Source of the DNA: an uncultured Gammaproteobacteria bacterium
GTDB taxonomy: Bacteria; Pseudomonadota; Gammaproteobacteria; Pseudomonadales; Azotimanducaceae
Assembly (NCBI GenBank): GCA_913045175.1
Contig: CAJWQG010000032.1
Coordinates: 1 to 39,216 of the forward strand
Direction: 5' to 3'
Length of the DNA: 39,216 nucleotides
Part shown: piece by piece, positions 1-12,472 of the stretch
Layout: each line of letters starts with the position of its first letter
How positions within the stretch are numbered: position 1 is the first letter of the stretch
Program-made: the position numbers and the translations under genes
The notes under the pieces: model-generated
The model's database searches: none
Seen by the model: only the letters and a program-made list of their open reading frames with translations
Told to the model about the DNA's origin: nothing

Positions 1-2454
1 GAATTTATCCAGTGGGCTAAGGATCACGACATACCTGTCGGACCTGGAAGAGGCTCTGGTGCAGGCTCGCTTGTTGCCTATTCATTGCTGATTACCAATA
101 TTGACCCACTTGAGTTCGACCTTTTGTTCGAGCGCTTCCTTAACCCTGAGCGTGTGTCATTGCCGGACTTTGATATCGATTTTTGTATGGATGGTCGAGA
201 CCGCGTGATCCAGCATGTAACAGAGCTGTACGGTAGAGATGCAGTATCGCAAATTATTACGTTTGGGACCATGGCGGCCAAAGCTGTCGTGCGCGATGTG
301 GCGAGAGTGCAGGGTAAGCCTTATGGCCTGGCGGATCGGTTGTCAAAATTGATTCCGTTTGAGCCGGGAATGACGCTGGAAAGAGCCATGGAGGAAGAGC
401 CTGCGTTAGCCGAGTTTGTTGCCAGCAGCGATGAGGCGGAAGAGATCATGGAAATGGCCTTCAAACTCGAAGGTCTGACCCGCAACGTAGGCAAACACGC
501 GGGTGGTGTCGTTATTGCGCCGACATGCCTGACTGATTTTACCCCTGTCTACTGCGATGCAGCGGGTGGCAATGTGATGACCCAGTTCGACATGCTCGAT
601 GTGGAACAGGTAGGGCTTGTTAAGTTTGACTTCCTGGGTTTGCGGACCCTGACCATCATCGATAATGCGCTAAAACGTATCAATAATTGGCGTATTGCCC
701 GTGGAGAGAAGCCAATTGATATAGATGCCATTCCCCTCGAAGACCCAGCGGTATATGCAGACCTGCAGCAGGGAAAAACCACTGCGGTATTTCAGCTAGA
801 GTCCCGGGGCATGAAGGATATGCTCAAGAAAGTTAAGCCGAACCGCTTTGCGGACATTGTTGCACTGGTTGCACTTTATCGACCTGGCCCCATGCAACTG
901 GCTGATGATTTTGTAAAGCGTAAGCACGGGGTGGAGCAGGTCGATTACCTGCATCCAAGTCTTGAGCATGTGCTGGAGGGTACCTATGGCGTCATGCTTT
1001 ATCAGGAGCAGGTGATGCAGATCGCGCAAGTCCTGGCAGGTTACTCACTGGCCGAGGCTGACATATTGCGAAAAGCCATGGGTAAGAAAAAACCCGAGGA
1101 AATGGCACAACAGCGAGCTATATTCATTGAAGGTGCTTCGAAAAATGGAGTCGATGCAGACCAGTCGGATCACATCTTTAACCTGATGGAGCGGTTTGCC
1201 GGCTACGGTTTCAATAAACCACACTCGGTGGGATATGCACTGGTTGCTTACCAGACCGCGTGGCTGAAGCATTACTACCCCTCAGATTTCATGGCTGCAG
1301 TGCTTTCCGCGGATATGCAGAATACGGATAAGGTCGTGGTAAATATCGATGAATCTCGGGCAATGGGGCTGACGGTAAAAACGCCCAGCATCAATCACGG
1401 CGAGTATCGTTTTCTGGCCGATGAGGATGGTCAGATTAACTATGGTTTGGGTGCTGTCAAAGGTCTGGGTGAAGGTCCCGTAGACGATATTGTTTCTGAA
1501 AGAGAACGCAGTGGCGCGTTCAATGATCTGTATGAATTCTGTGAACGGGTGGACCCGCGAAGGGTAAATCGTCGAGCAGTTGAAGCTTTGATAGGCAGTG
1601 GAGTGCTCGATGAATTGGTGACTTCAGATGAGGACATCGATTATTGTCGAGCGCTTTTGCTGGCCAACCAGTCTGATGCGGTAAAACTGGCTGAACAAAA
1701 GGCACGCAACCTTGATAGTGGTGTGCAGGATCTCTTCGGAGAGGATATGTTGATGACCTCTGGTGAGCAGGGTCGGTATAACCACTTTGACTCGTTGCAG
1801 TGTCTATCTCTGAAAGACAGACTAACTAAAGAGAAGGAAACGCTGGGACTATATCTGACTGCGCATCCGTTGGACGTGTATCAGAAAGAACTCAGGTTTC
1901 TTGCCAAGTCACGTATTGTCGATTTACGCAGTGGTAAAGATGAGCAGGTTATAGTGGGATTGGTTGTGGCAATGCGGACTATGAAGAGCCGAAAAGGCGA
2001 AAATATTGCTTTTCTGACACTGGACGACAAAACGGGTCGTGTAGAAGTCAGCGTATTTGCAGAGCTGTATGAGAAAAATCGTGATCTGTTGCACAAGGAT
2101 GCTGTGATCATGGTTAAGGGTGCCGCCTCAATTGATGATTTTACCGATGGCATGAAAATGCGAGCCTCGGAAGTGCTCAGTATGGAACAGGCCCGGGTTA
2201 AGTCGGTGAAGAAGTTGAAGCTCAATGTGGATCAACAAAGTTTGGCACCGGACTTTGTCAAAGAACTCGCAAGCATCCTGGCGCCGTTCAAAGGATACGA
2301 TGGTCAGGGCTGTCCGGTGGTGGTTGAATACTGTCGAATGGAAGCCAGTGCTGAGGTTGTCTTTGGGGATGAATGGCGGGTGAAGCCGTCTGACGATCTG
2401 ATGCAGGATCTACGGAACCGTTACGGCCCCGAACGAGTGAATTTGCACTACTAG
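1..2454 (+). CDS. dnaE: DNA polymerase III alpha subunit, 5' end missing
   Basis: Replicative polymerase catalytic subunit, about 817 of roughly 1160 residues. The reading frame is open from base 1, so the PHP domain and start lie outside the window. Visible family motifs are GPGRGSGAGSLVAY at fragment residues 14-27 and PDFDIDF at 55-61, whose two Asp residues (58 and 60) match the catalytic pair D401/D403 of E. coli. The third catalytic Asp is in VKFDFLGLR. A QDLF segment before the OB domain resembles the beta-clamp binding motif. The C-terminal OB-fold (residues near 640-740) and tail are complete. The stop is 12 bases before tilS. In Pseudomonas and E. coli accA follows dnaE; here it does not. 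Confidence 0.98.
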   Translation, partial: EFIQWAKDHDIPVGPGRGSGAGSLVAYSLLITNIDPLEFDLLFERFLNPERVSLPDFDIDFCMDGRDRVIQHVTELYGRDAVSQIITFGTMAAKAVVRDVARVQGKPYGLADRLSKLIPFEPGMTLERAMEEEPALAEFVASSDEAEEIMEMAFKLEGLTRNVGKHAGGVVIAPTCLTDFTPVYCDAAGGNVMTQFDMLDVEQVGLVKFDFLGLRTLTIIDNALKRINNWRIARGEKPIDIDAIPLEDPAVYADLQQGKTTAVFQLESRGMKDMLKKVKPNRFADIVALVALYRPGPMQLADDFVKRKHGVEQVDYLHPSLEHVLEGTYGVMLYQEQVMQIAQVLAGYSLAEADILRKAMGKKKPEEMAQQRAIFIEGASKNGVDADQSDHIFNLMERFAGYGFNKPHSVGYALVAYQTAWLKHYYPSDFMAAVLSADMQNTDKVVVNIDESRAMGLTVKTPSINHGEYRFLADEDGQINYGLGAVKGLGEGPVDDIVSERERSGAFNDLYEFCERVDPRRVNRRAVEALIGSGVLDELVTSDEDIDYCRALLLANQSDAVKLAEQKARNLDSGVQDLFGEDMLMTSGEQGRYNHFDSLQCLSLKDRLTKEKETLGLYLTAHPLDVYQKELRFLAKSRIVDLRSGKDEQVIVGLVVAMRTMKSRKGENIAFLTLDDKTGRVEVSVFAELYEKNRDLLHKDAVIMVKGAASIDDFTDGMKMRASEVLSMEQARVKSVKKLKLNVDQQSLAPDFVKELASILAPFKGYDGQGCPVVVEYCRMEASAEVVFGDEWRVKPSDDLMQDLRNRYGPERVNLHY

Positions 2455-2466
2455 CGTGTCCATTCT

Positions 2467-3792
2467 ATGAGTTCCCCCCTTGAAAGTCGTTGGGAGAAAC
2501 ACGATATTCAGTCGCAACTTGCATCCGCAAACCGGCTGGTTGTTGCCTATAGCGGTGGGGCCGACTCGCTAAGCCTCCTGCTTCTCGCAGCCAGTACGAA
2601 TAAGCAAGTTGTCGGATTGCACATCAATCACGGACTACACCCGGACGCCGATGAATGGCAGAAAATCTGCGCTGAACAATGTCGGGTTTTGGGAATTCCC
2701 TTTGAGTTTATGTCTGTGGTTGTGGAGAAAGGAGGTAGTGTTGAACAACACGCCCGCAACGCCAGGTACCAGGCTTTTGAAGATTTTCTAATGCAAGATG
2801 ACTTGTTGTTACTGGCTCACCATGCAGATGATCAACTCGAGACGGTATTGTTCAATTTATTGCGTGGTTCATCCGTCGCAGGCGTGGTCGGTATGCCTAG
2901 TGCAAGGGCAGTAGGCGCTGCGCGTTTATTTAGACCCCTGTTGGATGTCCAGCGATCAAGTCTTGTTGAATTCTGTACGGATAAAGGGTTGAGATGGGTA
3001 GAGGATTCCAGCAATTTTGATGTGTCTCTGGATCGTGGCTACCTAAGGCATAAGGTCATTCCCCTGATTGAGGCACGCTGGCCGGATGCAGGTGCGACAC
3101 TGTTGCGAGCTGTAGATAGAGATGGTGAAGTAAGACAACTAATTGATTCTGTTGCAGAAAAAGATCTTGCGCATTGCAGGTCTGCGGTTGGGTTAAGTGT
3201 CGATAAGCTGCTCGCGCTATCTTCTTTTAGAAGAGAGCATTTGCTGCGAGCCTGGATTAGTAATGCAGGGTTTCCTTTGCCAACGCTGGGCGTGTTGCGC
3301 ACTGTTTCATCTGACGTGCTTCTTGCTGACGAATCTGCTGAGCCTTGTGTTTCCTGGCAGGGTTGTGAAATAAGGAGATTCAAAGACTCGATGGTTTTCA
3401 GAAGTCAGGAAGATTTTCTGCTACCAAATGAACCTATTGTGTTGAATTATGAATCACCCCTTAGTTTAGATGTTGGTATATTGAGCTCTGCTCAGGAGTT
3501 GGGGCGTGGTGTTCCAATATCAGGAGATCTCTCGGTAAGATTTCGTCGTGGCGGTGAGAGGATGCGGGTTAATGGACAAACGCGACCCTTAAAGAAGATC
3601 ATGCAGGAGTCAGGTATTCCCCCATGGCTCAGGGCTCAGCTCCCACTGGTCTATTGTGGCGATTCGCTGATTCTGATCCCTGGCATTCGAGCCTGGAGGG
3701 TTGAGCCCGTTGTGTCATCTGATCATTTGGCTGAACCTGATGGGAAAGGGCTCATTTTCTGGTTCGAAGAGTGCCAAAGTCTGCCCCATTAA
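2467..3792 (+). CDS. tilS: tRNA(Ile) lysidine synthetase
   Basis: Modifies the wobble C of the CAU anticodon of tRNA-Ile to lysidine with ATP and lysine, so that it reads AUA codons. It is a cytosolic enzyme. The N-terminal PP-loop motif is VAYSGGADSLSLLLL at about residues 26-40, followed by HINHGLH and LLAHHADDQLET, all typical of TilS. The C-terminal part holds the tRNA-binding TilS_C domain (RFRRGGERMR). Length is 441 residues against 432 in E. coli. ATG at 2467 has no clear Shine-Dalgarno and lies 12 bases after dnaE, so translation is probably coupled. Confidence 0.96.
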   Translation: MSSPLESRWEKHDIQSQLASANRLVVAYSGGADSLSLLLLAASTNKQVVGLHINHGLHPDADEWQKICAEQCRVLGIPFEFMSVVVEKGGSVEQHARNARYQAFEDFLMQDDLLLLAHHADDQLETVLFNLLRGSSVAGVVGMPSARAVGAARLFRPLLDVQRSSLVEFCTDKGLRWVEDSSNFDVSLDRGYLRHKVIPLIEARWPDAGATLLRAVDRDGEVRQLIDSVAEKDLAHCRSAVGLSVDKLLALSSFRREHLLRAWISNAGFPLPTLGVLRTVSSDVLLADESAEPCVSWQGCEIRRFKDSMVFRSQEDFLLPNEPIVLNYESPLSLDVGILSSAQELGRGVPISGDLSVRFRRGGERMRVNGQTRPLKKIMQESGIPPWLRAQLPLVYCGDSLILIPGIRAWRVEPVVSSDHLAEPDGKGLIFWFEECQSLPH

Positions 3793-3885
3793 TGCTTTTT
3801 ACATTGAGGGTTCGTTGCTGAGATGGTAATCTACAATCCCATCTTGGTAATACCAAATGATCAGCTGTAGTCCGATGGGAGTTAA

Positions 3886-5514
<1,629 letters not shown>

Positions 5515-5524
5515 TTCGTCAGTG

Positions 5525-5550
5525 TTGCGCTAACGCAAAAGACTTATAAT
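5525..5550 (+). promoter_or_regulatory. candidate promoter for kdsA-eno-ftsB
   Basis: A perfect TATAAT (5545-5550) lies 27 bases before the kdsA ATG, after an extended CT. The palindrome TTGCGCTAACGCAA (5525-5538) sits at the -35 position. No good -35 hexamer is present at 17 bp spacing, so the palindrome could be an activator or operator site. This is inferred from sequence only. Confidence 0.4.
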
Positions 5551-5577
5551 CACTATTTAATTGTAGCCGGAGTGGCA

Positions 5578-7953
<2,376 letters not shown>

Positions 7954-7965
7954 GATTCTGGGGGT

Positions 7966-8661
7966 ATGAACGCAGTGCGGTCTCTGGCCGGTGTTTGTGT
8001 TGTGATCCCTGCGGCCGGAGCAGGTAGTCGCATGTCGTCTGAGATTCCCAAACAATACATGAAGCTTTCAGGGAAACCTGTACTTCAGGTCACGCTCGAA
8101 AAGTTCCTGGCGTTGAAACCTGATCGCGTAGTTTTGGTGGTGTCACCAGATGACCGGCATTACGATTCCATCGATGGTGTTAAATCATGCGAGGTGGTTG
8201 TTGGTGGTGATCTGAGAAGCGCTTCTGTGTTAAATGGCCTGGAGTCACTAGATTTGGATCCAACGGACCTAGTGCTGGTGCACGATGCTGTTCGGCCCTG
8301 TGTTCGTAGCGCAGATATCCTTCGATTGGTGGAATTGGTAGCGAATCATGAAGTAGGAGGGCTGCTTGCAGTCCCGGTGATAGATACGTTGAAGTCCAAT
8401 ATTTCTGGTGGAGTGGAGACGATGGATCGCGAAGGGTTGTGGCAGGCGCAGACGCCTCAGAGTTTTCGGTATGGCCTGCTGCGCGTGGCGATGGATCAGG
8501 CTATGGCGAGTGACCAGGTGATAACCGATGAATCTCAGGCTGTCGAACTCGCAGGATACGAGCCGCTACTGGTTCCCGGTCATAGAGACAACATCAAGAT
8601 AACTGCACCCGGAGACATCGAATTAGCTCAGTTTTATATGGAGCATGGCGAATGCGCATAG
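7966..8661 (+). CDS. ispD: 2-C-methyl-D-erythritol 4-phosphate cytidylyltransferase
   Basis: Third step of the MEP isoprenoid pathway: transfers CMP from CTP to methylerythritol phosphate. The CTP-binding loop is VIPAAGAGSRMSSEIPKQY at about residues 13-31. VLVHDAVRPC and WQAQTPQSF are also typical of IspD. It has 231 residues, close to the E. coli length. The start ATG follows GGGGGT with almost no spacer. It overlaps ispF by 10 bases. CTP from pyrG upstream is its substrate. Confidence 0.97.
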   Translation: MNAVRSLAGVCVVIPAAGAGSRMSSEIPKQYMKLSGKPVLQVTLEKFLALKPDRVVLVVSPDDRHYDSIDGVKSCEVVVGGDLRSASVLNGLESLDLDPTDLVLVHDAVRPCVRSADILRLVELVANHEVGGLLAVPVIDTLKSNISGGVETMDREGLWQAQTPQSFRYGLLRVAMDQAMASDQVITDESQAVELAGYEPLLVPGHRDNIKITAPGDIELAQFYMEHGECA

Positions 8662-9134
8662 GCCAGGGATTTGACGCCCATCGGTTTGGAGATGAGCAGG
8701 GTGGGTTTGAAATTCGTCTGGGTGGAGTGGACGTTCCTAGTGACAGGCAAGTAGAGGCTCATTCTGACGGTGATGTGCTTTTGCATGCTCTGTGTGATGC
8801 ACTCTTAGGTTCACTGGCCCTGGGCGATATTGGCAGGCACTTTCCGGATACGGATGACGCGTACAGGGACATCGATAGTGTGACGTTACTTGGTAGCGTT
8901 GTGGCTCTTGTTGAGGGGCGGCACCAGCGAGTCAGTAACGCGGACCTGACGCTGCTTGCAGAAACTCCGAGGGTTGCTAATTACGTTGAGGACATGTGCA
9001 AAGTGATTGCCGACGCTCTGAAGGTTTCGCCAAACAAAATAAATATCAAGGCAACGACGACGGAGGGCATGGGGTATATTGGACGTGGTGAAGGTCTGGC
9101 GGCGATGGCCGTGGTCCTGGTGGAGCCGCTATGA
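8652..9134 (+). CDS. ispF: 2-C-methyl-D-erythritol 2,4-cyclodiphosphate synthase
   Basis: Cyclises CDP-methylerythritol phosphate with loss of CMP, in the MEP pathway. Metal ligands are visible in GFDAHRF (Asp8 and His10) and HSDGDVLLHALCDALLG (a His). The C-terminal TTTEGMGYIGRGEGLAAMA is the family signature. It has 160 residues, the usual length for this trimeric enzyme. The start lies within ispD and the stop overlaps truD (ATGA), so ispD-ispF-truD form one translation unit. Confidence 0.97.
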   Translation: MRIGQGFDAHRFGDEQGGFEIRLGGVDVPSDRQVEAHSDGDVLLHALCDALLGSLALGDIGRHFPDTDDAYRDIDSVTLLGSVVALVEGRHQRVSNADLTLLAETPRVANYVEDMCKVIADALKVSPNKINIKATTTEGMGYIGRGEGLAAMAVVLVEPL

Positions 9135-10048
9135 CCTGTTTTGCGACTAGTTTTGTACAGAAGTATCAACCTCTGAATCAGTGCGGCCTAATTAAAAGGT
9201 CTGCAGAAGATTTCTATGTTCGTGAACTGGAGATGGAAGAACCCGTGGGCAGCGGTGAGCATGTCTACCTAAAAATCAGAAAACGACATGCCAATACTCA
9301 TTGGGTAGCAAGACAGGTAGCGGAATTTTGTGGTATTCGGCATATGGATGTTGGTTACGCAGGAAGAAAAGACAGGCATTCCGTTTCCGAGCAGTGGTTT
9401 AGTTGTTATCTGCCGAAAGAAGAACCCTCCTGGGATGATCTTATGATTGAGGGTGTCGAGTTGCTCGCAGTGTCGAGGCACTCGCGTAAGCTACGGAGAG
9501 GTGATCTGAAGGGCAATCAATTTGATATTCGAGTTAGCGGCCTGCACCCTGGTGATCAGGAAACGATTGGATCACGAATTAACGAGATCAAAACGGGTGG
9601 CTTTCCGAACTACTGCGGGGAACAGCGATTTGGCCGAGATAACCTGAACCAGACTAACGATTTTCTCGTCAGTGGGAAACGTAGTGTTGCTGGCAGAGAC
9701 ATGCTCATTTCTACGGCCCGTTCTTACCTGTTCAACGGGTATCTCGGGTCCTGTATTGAGGCGTGCGATATCCCCGAGTTTGGACCCTTGTACGGTCGAT
9801 CACGAGACCCTCAGCCAGGAGAACATTTGCTGAAACCTCATGAGGTGGCTTGGGTAGAGGGATTGCGGCGACTTAAGGTTAAGGTAGGGCAACGTAGGAT
9901 GGTGGTCAAACCAGAATCATTTGACTGGCGACTGGATAAATCTGATTTGTACTTGTCCTTTGCCTTACCGGCAGGAAGCTATGCGACCAGTTTATTGAAG
10001 GAACTGGTGAACTATAAAGACGCATCACTGGGAGTAGATGGTGAATAG
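9131..10048 (+). CDS. truD: tRNA pseudouridine(13) synthase TruD
   Basis: Isomerises U13 of tRNA-Glu to pseudouridine. The active-site motif is VGYAGRKDRHSVSEQWF, with the catalytic Asp in AGRKDR. IKRSAEDFYVRE near the N-terminus and FPNYCGEQRFGRDNLN are also typical. At 305 residues it is shorter than E. coli TruD (349), mainly in the middle insertion domain. It overlaps ispF by four and pcm by eleven bases. surE, which separates truD and pcm in Pseudomonas, is absent here. Confidence 0.96.
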   Translation: MTCFATSFVQKYQPLNQCGLIKRSAEDFYVRELEMEEPVGSGEHVYLKIRKRHANTHWVARQVAEFCGIRHMDVGYAGRKDRHSVSEQWFSCYLPKEEPSWDDLMIEGVELLAVSRHSRKLRRGDLKGNQFDIRVSGLHPGDQETIGSRINEIKTGGFPNYCGEQRFGRDNLNQTNDFLVSGKRSVAGRDMLISTARSYLFNGYLGSCIEACDIPEFGPLYGRSRDPQPGEHLLKPHEVAWVEGLRRLKVKVGQRRMVVKPESFDWRLDKSDLYLSFALPAGSYATSLLKELVNYKDASLGVDGE

Positions 10049-10700
10049 TGATTTATCGGGCGTGGGGATGACTTCCCAGAGAACCAGGAACCGACTGATA
10101 GATCGGTTGCGTGAGCAGGGAGTGAACGATTCGCGGATTCTTGAGGTGATTAAATCAACGCCACGCCACCTGTTTGTTGACGAAGCATTAGCGCACCGGG
10201 CGTACGAAGATACTGCGTTGCCTATTGGTTTTAACCAGACAATTTCCCAACCTTATATCGTCGCTCGAATGACCGAGGTGTTGCTCGCGGAAGGACCGAT
10301 GTCCAGTGTGTTTGAAGTAGGTACCGGGTCGGGGTATCAGGCGGCAGTATTAGCTCAGTTGGTAGACAAGGTTTATACCGTTGAGCGCATATCTGGAATG
10401 ATTGAACGCGCGGCTTCCAGATTTAAGATGCTTGGGTTACGAAATATCAGTTACCGTCACTCTGATGGCGGTATGGGTTGGCCGGAGCGGGGGCCATTCG
10501 ACGGCATTATTCTCACCGCATCTCCGATGCACATTCCGGAAGATCTGGTAGAACAATTGGTTGTTGGCGGACGTATGGTGGTGCCTCTAGGTGTCGGGGA
10601 TGCTCAGGAACTTGTTCTCGTGACCAGGACGACAGCAGGTGTTGAGACTGAGGTGCTTGAAACCGTAAATTTTGTGCCATTGGTTAGCGGTAAAGCATGA
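10038..10700 (+). CDS. pcm: protein-L-isoaspartate O-methyltransferase
   Basis: Repairs isoaspartyl residues in aged proteins with S-adenosylmethionine. Typical segments are STPRHLFVDEALAHRAYEDTALPIG, QTISQPYIVARM, the SAM-binding loop VFEVGTGSGYQAAVLAQL, and DGIILTASP. It has 220 residues from ATG 10038. An alternative ATG at 10068 gives MTSQRTRNRL, which looks like the start of Pseudomonas homologues, so the first ten residues are uncertain. The end overlaps the DUF368 gene (ATGA). Confidence 0.95.
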   Translation: MVNSDLSGVGMTSQRTRNRLIDRLREQGVNDSRILEVIKSTPRHLFVDEALAHRAYEDTALPIGFNQTISQPYIVARMTEVLLAEGPMSSVFEVGTGSGYQAAVLAQLVDKVYTVERISGMIERAASRFKMLGLRNISYRHSDGGMGWPERGPFDGIILTASPMHIPEDLVEQLVVGGRMVVPLGVGDAQELVLVTRTTAGVETEVLETVNFVPLVSGKA

Positions 10701-11617
10701 GAGCAGTAATTGTTGGATTGCTTATGGGCGGGGCGGAAATCGTGCCTGGTGTATCTGGTGGGACTATTGCGTTTATCTCTGGGATATACGAGCGGCTGGT
10801 CAATGCCATAAAGCACTTTACTCCGGTCTTATTCATTGAACTGCGTAAAAAGGGTATCAAAGCTGTATGGGTATCCACTGATGCGACATTCCTTACATTG
10901 TTATTTGCCGCGATGGGTGTGGCGATCGTCATTTTCGCTAACGCGATTAGCTACCTTCTGCAGCACGAACCAGTAGGGCTATGGTCATTTTTCTTTGGTC
11001 TGGTACTTGCTTCCTGTTGGGTTGTAAGCCGCGATACTGACCTTAAGGCTTTGCAAACCTATTTGTTTCTGGGGTCAGGAGTAGTAGTTGGCTTAGTCAT
11101 TACGCATCTGGATCCCTTGGAAATCGAGCCTACCTACATCGCGTTATTTGCTGGGGGGATGGTTGCAGTTTGCGCGTGGATACTCCCGGGAATCTCGGGG
11201 AGCTTTATTCTTCTTATACTGGGATTGTATGCATTCGTTGTAGAAGCCATAAAATCTGCTGACCTGCTTAGCCTGCTTGCTCTTGGTGCAGGGTGTGCGA
11301 TTGGTCTGGTTAGCTTTTCGCATGCGCTCTCAGCACTGTTTGCGAATTTTCGCAATGCTACTCTGGCACTGCTGACGGGTTTTATGATGGGGTCTTTGGC
11401 GAAATTGTGGCCATGGAAAAATACCTTGAGCTATCACCTAAAGTCAGACGGCGGTCAAATTCCGCTTATTCAGGAGCCTATTTTGCCGTCGACATACGAA
11501 CTACTGACACAGCAAAGTGCGGACATCACGACTGCTGGACTCGCTGTTTTGTTTGGCGTAGTACTGGTAATTGGCCTTGACTGGTTCGCGAAAAAAAGCG
11601 ATGTCCAACAGGCCTAA
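10697..11617 (+). CDS. DUF368 membrane protein (PopT-type polyprenyl-phosphate transporter family)
   Basis: A 306-residue polytopic membrane protein. The N-terminal GLLMGGAEIVPGVSGGTIAFISGIYERLV is the DUF368 signature, and a second PGxSGS motif, WILPGISGSFILLILGLY, lies in the middle. This internal repeat is typical of the family. Members have been identified as translocases that return undecaprenyl phosphate to the inner leaflet; that role is carried over here by family only. Eight or more hydrophobic segments can be seen. It overlaps pcm by four bases and its 3' end is close to nlpD, so it is embedded in an operon that normally runs pcm-nlpD. Confidence 0.88.
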   Translation: MRAVIVGLLMGGAEIVPGVSGGTIAFISGIYERLVNAIKHFTPVLFIELRKKGIKAVWVSTDATFLTLLFAAMGVAIVIFANAISYLLQHEPVGLWSFFFGLVLASCWVVSRDTDLKALQTYLFLGSGVVVGLVITHLDPLEIEPTYIALFAGGMVAVCAWILPGISGSFILLILGLYAFVVEAIKSADLLSLLALGAGCAIGLVSFSHALSALFANFRNATLALLTGFMMGSLAKLWPWKNTLSYHLKSDGGQIPLIQEPILPSTYELLTQQSADITTAGLAVLFGVVLVIGLDWFAKKSDVQQA

Positions 11618-11639
11618 GTCTCAGAACCGGTGGGTCAAC

Positions 11640-12359
11640 ATGGTGAGTGATAAGTTCGCGTGTGGAGTTATCACATTTATTCTGGTTGTCCTGCTAGCAG
11701 GATGTAGTAATTCAGGCACGGTTCCGGTTCGGGACGTTGGTCGAAATAACGTGGGTGAATTCCATCGCGTGCAAAAGGGCGACACACTGTATTCGATCGC
11801 GTGGCGTTACAATCTTGACTACAAAACACTGGCGGCAGCTAACAATATTAAGTCCCCCTATACCATTTATGTAGATCAGAAGATTCTGCTGCGTGGTCAG
11901 GTGCCTGCGTCAAAACGGAAAAGCAATAAACAGCAAGTCGTCAAGAAATCACCTCGCGTCGTAACAAAAAATAAAAATATTCAGAGCCAGGGGGAGTCAG
12001 GGTGGCAATGGCCTATTCGAGGTGAGGTAATCAAGCCATTTTCTCTTAAGGGTAATATTAATAAAGGAATTGATATAAAAGGTGTCGCGGGACAACGCGT
12101 TAATGCAGCAGCTGATGGCGTAGTGGTCTATGCCGGCGGTAACCTTCGCGGGTACGGAAAACTGGTTATCGTCAAACACAGCGATCGCTTCCTGAGTGCG
12201 TACGGTAACAACCAGGAAATTCGGGTGAGTGAGGGAGAAACGGTCAAGGCTGGGCAGATGTTGGCGAAAGTAGGCGCCAGTGCTTCCAACGTCGAAACGC
12301 TACATTTTGAAATTAGATTGAACGGCCGTCCCGAAGACCCGCTTAGGTATCTTCCTTAG
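11640..12359 (+). CDS. nlpD: NlpD-type LysM/M23 lipoprotein, amidase activator
   Basis: Outer-membrane-anchored activator of the AmiC peptidoglycan amidase at division. From ATG 11640 there is a 21-residue lipoprotein signal ending LLAGC (acylated Cys 22), a LysM domain (FHRVQKGDTLYSIAWRY), a basic linker, then a LytM/M23 domain. The metal sites of active M23 peptidases are lost: NKGIDIKG replaces HxGxD, and the HxH region reads LHFEIR. This is as in NlpD/EnvC activators. ATG 11601 would add 13 residues and overlap the DUF368 gene. rpoS, the usual next gene, is not present. Confidence 0.92.
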   Translation: MVSDKFACGVITFILVVLLAGCSNSGTVPVRDVGRNNVGEFHRVQKGDTLYSIAWRYNLDYKTLAAANNIKSPYTIYVDQKILLRGQVPASKRKSNKQQVVKKSPRVVTKNKNIQSQGESGWQWPIRGEVIKPFSLKGNINKGIDIKGVAGQRVNAAADGVVVYAGGNLRGYGKLVIVKHSDRFLSAYGNNQEIRVSEGETVKAGQMLAKVGASASNVETLHFEIRLNGRPEDPLRYLP

Positions 12360-12372
12360 CGCGGGATGGCCG

Positions 12373-12406
12373 TGTAAGACATCTCGGAAATGCTTGTAGG
12401 ACATTT
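12373..12406 (+). promoter_or_regulatory. two direct TGTARGACATYT boxes, possible GacA-type sites
   Basis: TGTAAGACATCT (12373-12384) and TGTAGGACATTT (12395-12406) match at 10 of 12 bases and start 22 bp apart, about two helical turns. They lie 33-66 bp before the -35 of the candidate small RNA. The known GacA box is TGTAAG-N6-CTTACA. The left half fits in both, but the right half is poor, so the assignment is tentative. Confidence 0.35.
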
Positions 12407-12438
12407 GCCACAGTCGAGCCCATATTTTATTTAACCTA

Positions 12439-12466
12439 TTGAAAAATAAAAGATTAATTCTATATG
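12439..12466 (+). promoter_or_regulatory. sigma70-type promoter of candidate small RNA
   Basis: TTGAAA (12439-12444), a 16-bp AT-rich spacer and TATATG (12461-12466). Transcription would start near 12473, after the nlpD stop at 12359. No ribosome site or convincing ORF follows. Confidence 0.5.
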
Positions 12467-12472
12467 GGTGAA

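Noticed and set aside
11640-12359. Active M23 peptidase
   Set aside because: The zinc ligands HxGxD and the first His of HxH are replaced, as in NlpD activators.
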